From Acidobacteriota bacterium (GTDB lineage: Bacteria; Acidobacteriota; Blastocatellia; UBA7656), in assembly GCA_016201275.1 (NCBI GenBank), contig JACQDB010000005.1:1-48542 (forward strand): a stretch of DNA of 48,542 bases, read 5' to 3'. Position 1 is the stretch's first letter. Each line of letters starts with the position of its first letter. A model generated the notes under the pieces. That model had not been told where the DNA came from. It saw only the letters and a program-made list of their open reading frames with translations, and ran no database searches. Shown here in pieces: positions 23,846 through 32,771 of this stretch. The position numbers were made by a program, and so were the translations under genes.

Positions 23846-23937
23846 GGCGATCACCCGCGACGCGGGCTAGATTAGTCTAGCCGCCACGGGTGTCAGCCCG
23901 TGGCTTTATGCTACCACCCGCTTCGCAGGCTAAAAGT
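23846..23937. repeat. CCCGCTTCGC / GTCAGCCCGTGGC palindromic repeat
   Basis: Contains CACCCGCGACGCGGGCTAG, GTGTCAGCCCGTGGCTTTAT and CCACCCGCTTCGCAGGCTA, each related to the repeats at 7720-8035. It lies just before holB. Confidence 0.75.
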
Positions 23938-24030
23938 CCGCAACACATGATTTAGGACACTACTTCTGATTCGCAATCCAGCAGCCATCGTTTATACTTC
24001 ACCAGTCTTTGGGATTCTGGGTTTTGGTAT

Positions 24031-25011
24031 ATGAAATTTTCATCACTCATTGGCAATGAACCAATCAAGCGGCGGTTGCAACGGTCGGTTGCTGACGGGC
24101 GCATCGGGCAAAGTTTGATCTTTGCCGGGCAGCGCGGCATCGGCAAGCATCAATTTGCATTAGCCTTGGCGCAGGCGGTGAATTGTCTGCAACCGCTTGA
24201 AGGCGATGCTTGCGGCGTCTGTACGAACTGCAAAAAATTTGCGGCGCGCGAATTTACCGATGTGAAGACCATAGAGCCGATTGGTCAGTTCATCAAAGTA
24301 GAACAGATGCGCGAGATGTCGGAAGAAGCGAATTTCATGCCTTATGAAGGGCGACGCCGCGTGTACATACTCGATGAAGCCGAGCGCTTGAATCTGGCGG
24401 CGGCGAATTCGATTTTGAAAATCCTGGAAGAACCGCCGGACACCTCGCTGCTCCTGCTGATAACCGCAAAACCTTACGCGCTGTTGGAGACCATTCGTTC
24501 GCGTTGTCAGATGCTCAATTTTGCGCCGCTGGCGACCAGCGCGCTGGAAGCTTATTTACAGGCCAACTACAAACGCCCACTTGCGGAAACCACACTGTTG
24601 GCGCGACTGGCACGCGGCAGCATCGGTCGCGCCCTGGAAATTGACTTGGGCGAATACAAAGAGAAACGCGGCGCAATGATGGAATTGCTCGAAGCCTTGA
24701 CCGTAAGCCGCGACAGCATTCGCTTGATGAGTTTCGCCGAGATGCTGGGGCGCAAGCTCGATAAAGCGGGGTTTGAAAATCATGTAGATTTACTGCTGCT
24801 GTTGCTGGAAGATTTGTTTCATTTGAAACTTGGCAAAAGCATAGACGCGCTGACCAACGCTGATATTTTGCCGCGCCTCGAAGCCGTAGCCGAAGTTACC
24901 TCGCTTGAAAAAATCATGGAGTGGGTGGAAAAACTCGAAGCGGTGTTGCAGAACCTGGCGCGCAATATCAATCGTCACATCGCTATGGAAGCGCTGTTGA
25001 TTACGGCTTGA
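24031..25011 (+). CDS. holB: DNA polymerase III delta-prime subunit
   Basis: This 326-residue clamp-loader subunit has an AAA+ N-terminus (LIGNEPIKRRLQRSVADGRI). A degenerate Walker A (GQRGIGKHQFA, His replacing Thr/Ser) is expected for delta-prime, which does not hydrolyse ATP. The zinc module is CLQ...CGVCTNC near residues 48-65. Walker-B-like YILDEAERLNLAAANSILKILEEPP and sensor IRSRCQ (SRC motif) follow, with a helical collar domain at the C-terminus. The start ATG 24031 fits. It is followed by a strong palindrome at 25032 that probably ends transcription in both directions. Confidence 0.93.
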   Translation: MKFSSLIGNEPIKRRLQRSVADGRIGQSLIFAGQRGIGKHQFALALAQAVNCLQPLEGDACGVCTNCKKFAAREFTDVKTIEPIGQFIKVEQMREMSEEANFMPYEGRRRVYILDEAERLNLAAANSILKILEEPPDTSLLLLITAKPYALLETIRSRCQMLNFAPLATSALEAYLQANYKRPLAETTLLARLARGSIGRALEIDLGEYKEKRGAMMELLEALTVSRDSIRLMSFAEMLGRKLDKAGFENHVDLLLLLLEDLFHLKLGKSIDALTNADILPRLEAVAEVTSLEKIMEWVEKLEAVLQNLARNINRHIAMEALLITA

Positions 25012-25031
25012 TGTAAAATTCAAATCTATGG

Positions 25032-25101
25032 GTTGAGAGGCGGCCTGTGACCGCCGTATTTTCATATTTGCAAATACGGCGGTTACAGACCGCCTCTCAA
25101 C
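25032..25101. repeat. GTTGAGAGGCGG palindrome, copy 3 (bidirectional terminator-like)
   Basis: Arms GTTGAGAGGCGGCCTGTGAC and its near-complement pair over about 30 bp around a short AT-rich loop. It lies between the converging holB and radical SAM genes, a position that suits transcription termination from both sides. Confidence 0.85.
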
Positions 25102-25112
25102 ATTTTGATAAC

Positions 25113-27017
25113 TCAACTTCTGGAAAGCACGGTCAAGGTTTTCGGAGCCTTGTGCTTCTGCACCTGTTCGTGCCAGCCATCGGGCAAATCGCCGTTGTCT
25201 TCTCTGAGGTATTGCCACTGATTCGGCTTGATGGTGGCCAGCAATTCTTTGCGCGTTTTCACCTCTATGGGCTTGCCTACATAAATCTTGCCCATCTTGT
25301 CCATCAACCATTCGGGGATGGCGCTAGAAAACATAAACAGCGGCCACTTGAAACTTGGCCCGTTGGTCTTTCGCAATTTCCACGCCCACAATCCCAACGC
25401 GCCCATGCGCCAAGCCGTAGGCGCCCACCAACTGTATTGACCGGGGCGCAGATTCATCTTCCAACATTTCATAATCAATTGCCATTGCAAAGGCGTCAAT
25501 TGCAGAGTCTCGGTGACGCCCTCTTTATCCTGCATACGCGTGTCGTGCAGCGGCGTGAAGATCGAAGGAATGAAGAAAGCGAATTGTCCGCGTCGCTCGA
25601 CTTCGTAAATTAAATCGAGCGTCGCTTTGGTGTCTTCATCGGTTTCGCCGGGATTGCCAACAATCAAAGTCACCGCCGGAAACCAGTTGTTGCGGTTCAA
25701 CACTTCGAGTCCGCGTATGAAGACGCTCGGCCAGTCTTCAATGGAAAACGGCACGCCTTTGCTCGGCATAATCTGCTTCGCCATACGCACCGAACCAGTC
25801 TCCAAACCGATCAACGGCGTCAACGATTTCTTCAACGGATGGGTACTGAGCATAGGCAGATGAATCGGGCTTTTATCGAGACAAACTTCCGACAGCTTTT
25901 CAATCAACAACGGATCAACCACTGCCGGAGCAATGGTCGAATGGCTGAGGACGTGTTGCTCGACGCCCGGCGTGTTAACGATGTCGGCATACAGATCAAG
26001 CAAGGCTTCGCGGTTGGGAAAATAGAAAGGCGTTTCGGTATGCACCTGCCCCCAGATGAACATATCTTCGGTGGCCAGAGAAATCTGTTTGTTGCCATCG
26101 CGCACGTTGGCGCGCACGGCGTTCATGATTTTGTCCTTCGGCATATCAATCTGCGGGTTCAAATCCGGCACGCAGAATTGACAGCGCCGCCCGCATCCGG
26201 TGGTCATCTCGACCACGCCGAAAGTGGTGCGCTTGTCGGGAAACAGAATTTCATTGCGATCTTTGGGATGCGCGACATCAATTTGACGCGGCAAGGTTTC
26301 TCCGGCAATCGCCTGACGAAACAGTTTCAAAGTGTCTGTAGATTCGCTGCGCCCTTCGACGACGCAATCCACGCTCAGTTCCTCAAAGCTGTTGGTCTGG
26401 GTAATCTGCCAACCGCCAGAACCGCCGACGATGACTTTGAAATTTTCACGGTGCGGATTGGCTTTGATGGTGGCAAACATTTCGCGTGAATAGTGCGAAT
26501 TGATGGGCATTTTCGACGATCCGAAGATCGAAGTATAAACTCCTGCGGCAAACGTCACGCCTAACGGATTGTGCGTAGAGACCGCCACAACGCGGGTGTT
26601 TGCGCCGATGAATTTATCAAGGTCTTGCGGGAAACAACAAACCACGTCGTCTTCAGCGAATTCGCGCAGTATGGATTTTTCCAGCACGCGCACACCGGCG
26701 GGCATATAGCGCGCCGAACCATCATCGTTGTATTCGACGTTGCGCCAGTCGGGATATTTTTTATTGAGTATGCCTTCCAACCAGATGGGCAAAGACGCCA
26801 TGCTCATCTGAATGAAATACCCGGCGTGGTCTATGGTCTCGGTAAGCGGTGCGGTGATGACGATTAATTTGCCGCCACTTTGCGGAGCCGCATCGCCGTG
26901 AGATTCCAATGTCGCAGCTTGGCGGTTGCCATTGGCTTTCCCATTGGTAGGAAGATGCCCGTTCGCTTTGCCGTTTACAGACGGCGATGGAGTCGCCTGC
27001 GAATTACTCAAACTCAT
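25113..27017 (-). CDS. radical SAM protein of unknown substrate
   Basis: This is a 634-residue enzyme. Residues 1-50 are low complexity (NGKANGHLPTNGKANGNRQ). A Rossmann-like N-terminal domain, of the kind that binds cobalamin in many such proteins, spans about 55-240, but the base-off DxHxxG motif is not clearly present. The [4Fe-4S]/SAM cluster motif is CGRRCQFC (C-x3-C-x2-C) near residue 266, followed by a TIM-barrel core with GNPGETDEDT as a typical SAM-binding segment. The C-terminal about 120 residues, with SWWAPTAWRMGALGLWAWKL, are Trp-rich and perhaps membrane-associated. The reaction is unknown; anaerobic ring-forming or methylating chemistry is possible but unsupported. ATG 27017 is the likely start, with GAGGTAAATC upstream. 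The same strand carries the beta-propeller, pdxA and hfq genes upstream. Confidence 0.85.
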   Translation of the reverse strand: MSLSNSQATPSPSVNGKANGHLPTNGKANGNRQAATLESHGDAAPQSGGKLIVITAPLTETIDHAGYFIQMSMASLPIWLEGILNKKYPDWRNVEYNDDGSARYMPAGVRVLEKSILREFAEDDVVCCFPQDLDKFIGANTRVVAVSTHNPLGVTFAAGVYTSIFGSSKMPINSHYSREMFATIKANPHRENFKVIVGGSGGWQITQTNSFEELSVDCVVEGRSESTDTLKLFRQAIAGETLPRQIDVAHPKDRNEILFPDKRTTFGVVEMTTGCGRRCQFCVPDLNPQIDMPKDKIMNAVRANVRDGNKQISLATEDMFIWGQVHTETPFYFPNREALLDLYADIVNTPGVEQHVLSHSTIAPAVVDPLLIEKLSEVCLDKSPIHLPMLSTHPLKKSLTPLIGLETGSVRMAKQIMPSKGVPFSIEDWPSVFIRGLEVLNRNNWFPAVTLIVGNPGETDEDTKATLDLIYEVERRGQFAFFIPSIFTPLHDTRMQDKEGVTETLQLTPLQWQLIMKCWKMNLRPGQYSWWAPTAWRMGALGLWAWKLRKTNGPSFKWPLFMFSSAIPEWLMDKMGKIYVGKPIEVKTRKELLATIKPNQWQYLREDNGDLPDGWHEQVQKHKAPKTLTVLSRS

Positions 27018-27258
27018 GATTTACCTCTTTACCACTTGCTGGTGCAAGCGGTGGATTGACGGTTGAAAACTTGTATCGAAACTGAGGCTGAAAGACTTTG
27101 TATGTTACATGGATGCGGCACAAAATGCTATATCAAAACAGGATTTTTTCAGTGCCATAGGGCGGCGCAGCGAGCCGGGAAAAATCTCGTCAAGCCGCAA
27201 GTCGAAAACGGAGCGCGCAAAATTTTTTGTCGTTCGGCTCCGCTTTCGCCTCGGCAAT

Positions 27259-28323
27259 TTACTCTACCCAATCGGCGATAAAGACATTGGTATCGCCGAG
27301 TTTGGCATCGTGGCGATTGGAAGCAAAGACGAGTTTTTTGCCATCCGGCGAAAACATCGGAAAGCCATCAAAGGTGTCATTATAAGTGATGCGCTCCAAC
27401 CCTGTGCCATCCACGTTGATGGCATAGAGGTCGAAAGTCCGGCCTTTCGGATCATCCATGTTGGAAGCAAAGATGATGCGTTTGCCGTTCGGAAAAAAGT
27501 ACGGCGCAAAATTGGCTTTGCCATTGCTGGTCACTTGCCGCTTGGCGGTGCCGTCGGCTTTCATCACCCAGATTTCCAGCGTCGTCGGACGAATCAAATT
27601 CTCTTTCAACAAGGCTTGATAATCGGCTATAGCTTTGGCGCTTTTCGGATGGTGCGCGCGATAGACGATCCATTGATTGTCGCTGGAATAAAACGCGCCG
27701 CCATCATAACCAATCTCCGTGGTCAGGCGTTTCACCTGCTTGCCGTTCATATCCATCGTGTAAATATCCAGGTCGCCATTTCGCAGCGCCGTGAACACAA
27801 TCTTTTTGCCGTTGGGCGAAATCGTCGCCTCGGCGTCGTAGCCAGCGGAATGCGTCAGTTGACGTATATCGGAACCATCCGGTTTGGCGGTGAAAATTTC
27901 ATAACCCGGATACAACGCCCAGACGTAGCCTTTCGAGTAATCAGCGCGTGGCGGGCACTTGGCATCGGTCAGATAAGTCGAAGCGTACAGGAGGCGCGAA
28001 CCGTCGCGATAAAAATAGGCACAAGTGGTGCGGCCTGTGCCTGACGACAGCATTCGCAAGCCGGAGCCATCAATATTCATTTCATAAATCTGATCGCACT
28101 CGTGGCCTTCGCGGGTAGATTGAAAGATCAATTTTTTGCCATCGGCGGAAAAATAGGCTTCGGCATTTTCGCCACCAAAAGTTAATTGCCGGATATTTTT
28201 CAGGTGCTTTTCATCGGGCAGACGCAGCGGGTCTTGAGCGGTTTGCGAAGCAACGCCGAGCGGTTGCGCCAGCGAAATCAACAACGCCCACAGGCTCAAA
28301 AAAATTGCCAGAAAAAATTTCAT
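27259..28323 (-). CDS. secreted TolB-like (PD40) beta-propeller protein
   Basis: This 354-residue exported protein has signal peptide MKFFLAIFLSLWALLISLA. It carries six or so WD40-like PD40 repeats of the pattern FSADGKKLIFQSTREG, ISPNGKKIVFTALRNG, FFPNGKRIIFASNMDD and FSPDGKKLVFASNRH, each preceded by D-x-Y-x-M/I. Such propellers bind proteins or sugars in the periplasm or outside. No enzymatic domain is attached. ATG 28323 is chosen (GGAG nine bases upstream) because it directly precedes the signal peptide. It follows pdxA by 25 bp on the same strand, so the two are probably one transcript. Confidence 0.9.
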   Translation of the reverse strand: MKFFLAIFLSLWALLISLAQPLGVASQTAQDPLRLPDEKHLKNIRQLTFGGENAEAYFSADGKKLIFQSTREGHECDQIYEMNIDGSGLRMLSSGTGRTTCAYFYRDGSRLLYASTYLTDAKCPPRADYSKGYVWALYPGYEIFTAKPDGSDIRQLTHSAGYDAEATISPNGKKIVFTALRNGDLDIYTMDMNGKQVKRLTTEIGYDGGAFYSSDNQWIVYRAHHPKSAKAIADYQALLKENLIRPTTLEIWVMKADGTAKRQVTSNGKANFAPYFFPNGKRIIFASNMDDPKGRTFDLYAINVDGTGLERITYNDTFDGFPMFSPDGKKLVFASNRHDAKLGDTNVFIADWVE

Positions 28324-28348
28324 GCGGATCATCTCCAAAATATTTTTA

Positions 28349-29365
28349 CTACTGCCGATAGCGCGCAAGCTGCGCCGCAAGCTTGATGGCTTCGATCAGG
28401 CTTTGCGCTTGGGCGATGCCTTGACCGGCTTTATCGAACGCCGTGCCGTGATCTACCGAGGTACGAATAATCGGCAATCCCAAAGTCACATTGACGGCTT
28501 CGCCAAACGCCAGACACTTGACGGCGATCAAGCCTTGATCGTGATAACCGGCGATGACTGTATCAAATTCCCCACGCGCAGCGCGAACGAATATGGTGTC
28601 GGCAGGAAAAGCTCCCGACACGTCAATCTGCAATTGGGTTCGACAATACGCAATCGCCGGTTCGATTTCGTCAAGCTCTTCGCGCCCGAACAAACCGTGT
28701 TCTCCGGCGTGCGGATTCACTCCGGCCACTGCTATGCGCGGTTGCGAAATCCCAAAACGGCGCATCTCCTGGTCGGTCAAGGCAATCGCTGCGATGACGC
28801 GCTCTTTGCGTATAGAGCGAATGGCGTCCTGCAAACTCTGATGAATGGTCAACAGCACGACGCGCAGATTCCCGGCAAAAAAACACATCAGCGATTGCGC
28901 TGCGCCGCACCACGCCGTCAGCATTTCGGTATGACCGGGAAACGGCGAGCCCGCCAGTTTCAAAGCCTCTTTGTTAATGGGCGCAGTGGCGATGGCATCA
29001 AGATGCTGTGCCAGACACAAACGCACGCCGGTTTCGATAAAGGCAATGGCGGCGCGCCCTGCCGCTGCCGACAGCTTGCCGAATGCCACCCCTGCACAGC
29101 GCCTCCCGACGTCACAGATGACGACCTCTGCGCCTGCCATTGCCGTCATCTCCGCTTCGCGGACTAGCGGGTAATCGCAAGGCAGTTTGAGAAGTTGCGC
29201 CTGCCGGCGAAGCTCTACGGCGTCGGCGATGATGATCAGTTGGCAGGCAGACCTCAAGCGTGCATCGGCGACGGCTTTCAAAACGATTTCCGGGCCGATG
29301 CCAGCAGGGTCTCCGAGGGTAATTCCGACACGCGGCTTGTTGGGACTGTCTGGTTCTGAAGTCAC
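28349..29365 (-). CDS. pdxA: 4-hydroxythreonine-4-phosphate dehydrogenase
   Basis: This 338-residue enzyme of the DXP-dependent pyridoxal phosphate pathway makes the ketoamine precursor for PdxJ. It shows the PdxA start VGITLGDPAGIGPEI. The metal and substrate His are in FPGHTEML (about residue 147) and PHAGEHGLFG (about 221). YHDQGLIAVK and GLPIIRTSVDHGTAFD complete the PdxA signature. Length is normal. It is followed by the propeller gene at 25 bp and preceded by hfq, 52 bp upstream on the same strand. Confidence 0.95.
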   Translation of the reverse strand: MTSEPDSPNKPRVGITLGDPAGIGPEIVLKAVADARLRSACQLIIIADAVELRRQAQLLKLPCDYPLVREAEMTAMAGAEVVICDVGRRCAGVAFGKLSAAAGRAAIAFIETGVRLCLAQHLDAIATAPINKEALKLAGSPFPGHTEMLTAWCGAAQSLMCFFAGNLRVVLLTIHQSLQDAIRSIRKERVIAAIALTDQEMRRFGISQPRIAVAGVNPHAGEHGLFGREELDEIEPAIAYCRTQLQIDVSGAFPADTIFVRAARGEFDTVIAGYHDQGLIAVKCLAFGEAVNVTLGLPIIRTSVDHGTAFDKAGQGIAQAQSLIEAIKLAAQLARYRQ

Positions 29366-29417
29366 AAGGTTAAGCCATTAAGGTGAGTACATGGTGGAGC
29401 GTTTCGGCTCGGCACAT

Positions 29418-29834
29418 TTATTCATCGGACTCTTCATCGCTGTCGTCGTTTTCCTCTGTGGCGTCCAGATCATCGGTCTCTTCGGTTTCATCCGGTGCGT
29501 CGCTTGTGTTGTCGCCGTTCAATTCTTCGTCACTCTTGAAGATATATTTGACGTTGTGTTTCAAGACCAGCAGATTGGGGCCGCTGGCGCGATGCAACTT
29601 GATGCAGTTGCGGTCATACCATTCGATAGTGCCGCGCAGTTCTTCGCCGTCCTGCAAGACCAGCACCATTTTGGTCTTGTTATCCATCTGCTTTTTGTAA
29701 TAGAAGCTTTCGGCGTGCGTTTGTTCGGGCGGCACACGCTTGCGGTTTTGATCCGCAGGACCGCCGCGCCGTGAATCGCGCTCGGCCTTCTCGCGGATTT
29801 CCGCCAGCGTCGGCCTGATCAGTTTCCTATTCAT
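29418..29834 (-). CDS. hfq: Hfq-like Sm protein with basic N-tail and acidic C-tail
   Basis: This predicted 138-residue RNA chaperone has its Sm fold at residues 48-100. [22 protein letters not shown] corresponds to Sm1. [12 protein letters not shown] and [13 protein letters not shown] correspond to the Hfq beta4 and Sm2 KHA strand. Residues 1-47 are basic ([21 protein letters not shown]) and residues 101-138 are very acidic, with about half Asp or Glu. Hfq in E. coli is about 102 residues with a weakly acidic C-tail. Here the C-tail is a strong polyanion and could act as a nucleic acid mimic, as inferred for the Hfq C-terminal tip. The gene begins with GGAGG eight bases upstream of ATG 29834. 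Confidence 0.82.
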   Translation of the reverse strand: MNRKLIRPTLAEIREKAERDSRRGGPADQNRKRVPPEQTHAESFYYKKQMDNKTKMVLVLQDGEELRGTIEWYDRNCIKLHRASGPNLLVLKHNVKYIFKSDEELNGDNTSDAPDETEETDDLDATEENDDSDEESDE

Positions 29835-30221
29835 GACACATCCTCCAATGAAGATTTACTTTCCAAACGATAGCCTATGGTTGCGCCCCGTGCCTCTTCG
29901 CTTCCGCTGCCGGAACGCTACACGATACGCAAGCACTCGCCGACGCCTAGACCTTACGAATCTTCAAGCTATTAAGTAGCGTGGGTTTGCTTTAACCGTT
30001 CAGAATAGTCAGATAGTAGCGTAAGCCTTCAGCAAAAGTCAAAACGCAGTTTCCAGTTTTTCAATTTTTCTCAAGCGGCAATAGAGAAAACCGAAAATGC
30101 CAAAATTCTGTAATCACAAAACTCTTTTTTCACTCAAGATGAGGAAGCGCTAGTTTGCTTTCCCAGGCTGGCTGAACCTTCACAACGGAAAACTCTTTGC
30201 CTTTTGCGGCGCGCCTCTTCT
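29835..30221. other. 387-bp region between divergent hfq and hflX
   Basis: It must carry both promoters. No hairpin, repeat or gene is recognised. The first half is moderately GC-rich and the second AT-rich. The hfq ribosome site is at its left edge. Confidence 0.5.
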
Positions 30222-32048
30222 ATGATGATTCAGGTTCCAGAGCGTTCGGTTCGGCAACTTCCGAATCACTTGGAGGTGAAGGCGATTAGTAACATAGAAG
30301 GCAACACTCAGGGGCTGAAACCCAATCAGCTTCAACGCATTGAAAAACTCTACAACCGCCGCATTCCGCCGCGTGACATCGTGACACAGGAATTTGCCCG
30401 GCACCTCAGCGAGTTATCACGCGAAATCAATCGTCAAATTGGCGTGCTGGTCAATCGCAACGGCTATGTGGAATATGTCGTCGTCGGCAACGCGAACGCC
30501 ATCGTGTTGCCCGACCTGAAGCGTGTACGCATGAGCGCCGAACGCTTTCGCGGCCTGCGTTGTCTGCACACCCATCTGCTCGGCGAAAAGCTTACACAGG
30601 ACGACTTGACCGACTTGGCTTTGCTGCGCCTGGATTTAATGGCCGCCATCGAAGTCAAAGCCGATGGCCTGCCCGGTGTGGTGCGCGCCGCGCATCTATT
30701 GCCCGCCAATGGCAATCAAGCAGGCGAAGCGCGCCAAAAATCTCTTGAAGCAGATAGCGACGAAGACCACAGCGAAGCAGCCGCCCAGCCGTGGGCATTT
30801 CTAGAGCCGCGTGTGCCATCGCAACTCGAGGTTGATTTTCTTGACCTGATTACTTCGCTTGAAGAAGAGTTGGCGCGCTCGCGTCACGTTCGCAATCCGC
30901 GCGATCAGCGCGACCGCGCCATCCTCGTAGGCGTCACTACCGGTAGCCTCGCCGAGGCACAGGAATCTTTAGACGAGTTGAAAGAACTGGCGCGTTCTTC
31001 CGACGTGGTGGTGCTGGATTCGGTCATTCAACGACGGCAGAAACTCGACCCGCGCTCCTTGATCGGACGCGGCAAACTCGAAGAGTTAATTATACGCAGC
31101 CTGCAACTAGGCGTGGACGCCATCATCTTCGACCAGAATTTAAGCTCGGCTCAAGTCCGCGTCATCAACGATGCGACCGATTTGAAAATCATAGACCGCA
31201 CGCAATTGATCCTCGACATCTTCGCGCAACGCGCCCAGAGCCGCGAAGGCAAGATTCAAGTCGAGTTGGCGCAGTTGAAATATATGTTGCCGCGCCTGTC
31301 GGGTTCGGGCACCGAAATGTCGCGCTTGATGGGCGGCATCGGCGGCAGAGGCCCCGGCGAAACCAAACTCGAAGTTGACCGTCGCCGCGTGCGTGACCGC
31401 ATCCATCATCTGGAAAAACAGATTGAACAGCTTCGTACCAGTCGCAAGGTGCAACGCATGAAGCGATTGCGCCGCGAGGTGCCGATTCTTTCCATCGTCG
31501 GTTATACCAATGCCGGTAAATCAACTTTGCTGAACGCGCTGACGCAATCAACGGTGACAGCGGAAGACTTGATGTTCGCCACGCTTGATCCTACGAGTCG
31601 GCGTTTGCGCTTGCCACGCGAGCAAGAGGTCGTCATCAACGACACCGTAGGCTTCATCAAAGATTTGCCGCCCGATTTGATTACCGCCTTTCGCGCTACC
31701 TTGGAAGAGATGGAAGGCTCGGATTTGCTGATTCATCTGGTGGACGCCAGCAATCCGCAATTTGAAAATCACATCGCATCGGTCAAGAAACTTTTAGAAG
31801 AATTGAAATTGTCAGACATACCGCACCTCCTCGTCTTCAACAAGTCCGATTTACTGAGCGAAGATGAAATCATGAATTTGCGGCGCGCTTTCAACGCCGT
31901 GATGATTTCGGCCATCCGGCGCGAGACGCTGGCACCGATGCTGGAACGCATCGGTGAATTGCTCGACAGCGCCGCCGCCGCACGCACCAGCTTGCGCGAG
32001 GCGAAGCAGCAAATCGAAACAGCGTCCCCGGCGACGCAAAAAATTTAA
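30222..32048 (+). CDS. hflX: ribosome-associated GTPase HflX (long form)
   Basis: This 608-residue GTPase binds 50S/70S ribosomes and splits stalled ones. After an N-terminal extension of about 195 residues, common to long HflX proteins, comes the HflX domain (about 230-420: AILVGVTTGSL, then DPRSLIGRGKLEEL and IFDQNLSSAQVRVI). The GTPase domain has G1 GYTNAGKS near residue 428, G2 TVTAEDLMFATLDPT, G3 DTVG, and G4 NKSD. The signature SGSGTEMSRLMGGIGGRGPGE, before G1, is intact. A coiled coil precedes the G domain. The start is the ATG pair at 30222/30225; the RBS is weak. It lies divergent to hfq, as hfq-hflX are neighbours in some other bacteria, and lemA follows by 13 bp. Confidence 0.93.
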   Translation: MMIQVPERSVRQLPNHLEVKAISNIEGNTQGLKPNQLQRIEKLYNRRIPPRDIVTQEFARHLSELSREINRQIGVLVNRNGYVEYVVVGNANAIVLPDLKRVRMSAERFRGLRCLHTHLLGEKLTQDDLTDLALLRLDLMAAIEVKADGLPGVVRAAHLLPANGNQAGEARQKSLEADSDEDHSEAAAQPWAFLEPRVPSQLEVDFLDLITSLEEELARSRHVRNPRDQRDRAILVGVTTGSLAEAQESLDELKELARSSDVVVLDSVIQRRQKLDPRSLIGRGKLEELIIRSLQLGVDAIIFDQNLSSAQVRVINDATDLKIIDRTQLILDIFAQRAQSREGKIQVELAQLKYMLPRLSGSGTEMSRLMGGIGGRGPGETKLEVDRRRVRDRIHHLEKQIEQLRTSRKVQRMKRLRREVPILSIVGYTNAGKSTLLNALTQSTVTAEDLMFATLDPTSRRLRLPREQEVVINDTVGFIKDLPPDLITAFRATLEEMEGSDLLIHLVDASNPQFENHIASVKKLLEELKLSDIPHLLVFNKSDLLSEDEIMNLRRAFNAVMISAIRRETLAPMLERIGELLDSAAAARTSLREAKQQIETASPATQKI

Positions 32049-32061
32049 GGAGACAAAACTT

Positions 32062-32631
32062 ATGAAATGGGCTGTAGGTATTGTGGTCGCACTTGTGCTT
32101 TTGTTGATGATTGTCGGCGGCTCCGCTTGTGGCACTTATAACAGTTTGACGACGAAACGCAACGAAGTGACCAACGCTTTCTCGAACGTGGATACGCAGC
32201 TACAGCGGCGCGCCGATTTGGTGCCAAACCTGGTCAACACCGTCAAGGGGTATGCCAAGCACGAAGAAAAAGTATTTGGCGATATTGCCGAAGCGCGTTC
32301 GCGTTTGCTCGGTGCCAAAACCGTTGATGAAAAATCACAGGCCAATGATCAGTTGACAGGAGCCTTGGGGCGACTGCTTGCCATCTCGGAAAATTACCCG
32401 AATCTGAAAGCCGACCAGAGCTTTTTGCGTTTGCAGGACGAGCTTGCAGGCACAGAAAATCGCATACAGGTTGCGCGCCGCGATTACAATAAAGTAGTGC
32501 TGGCATACAACAATATGCACGATAGATTTCCGACGGTGATTTTCGCCAATATGCTGGGCTTTCAACGCGCCGAAGAGTTCAAGGCCAGCGAAAGCTCACG
32601 CCAAGTGCCAAACGTAGATTTCGGCAAATAA
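32062..32631 (+). CDS. lemA: LemA family protein
   Basis: This 189-residue protein has one N-terminal hydrophobic helix (WAVGIVVALVLLLMIVGGSAC). A long helical cytoplasmic or periplasmic domain with LVPNLVNTVKGYAKHEEKVF and YPNLKADQSFLRLQDELAGTENRI follows, both classic LemA motifs. Its role is unknown across bacteria. The ATG at 32062 has AAGGAG ten bases upstream; the frame is open farther back but overlaps hflX. It is downstream of hflX by 13 bp, so they may be one transcript. A Cys at the end of the helix (GSACGTY) could be a lipid attachment site, but the lipobox is imperfect. Confidence 0.95.
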   Translation: MKWAVGIVVALVLLLMIVGGSACGTYNSLTTKRNEVTNAFSNVDTQLQRRADLVPNLVNTVKGYAKHEEKVFGDIAEARSRLLGAKTVDEKSQANDQLTGALGRLLAISENYPNLKADQSFLRLQDELAGTENRIQVARRDYNKVVLAYNNMHDRFPTVIFANMLGFQRAEEFKASESSRQVPNVDFGK

Positions 32632-32682
32632 GCACAAAAACAAAAGTAAAAGTAAAAAGTAAAACCGCGCATCAGCGATTCC

Positions 32683-32743
32683 CGTTGAGAGGCGGTCGCG
32701 GACCGCCGCTTGAATTACGGCGGTCCGCGACCGCCGCTCAACG
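32683..32743. repeat. CGTTGAGAGGCGG palindrome, copy 4
   Basis: Two strong arms (CGTTGAGAGGCGGTCGCGGA.. and complement) with a short loop, between lemA and the crotonase gene. It probably terminates lemA transcription. Confidence 0.85.
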
Positions 32744-32771
32744 ATTGACCGCACAATCAAAGGAAAAACCT

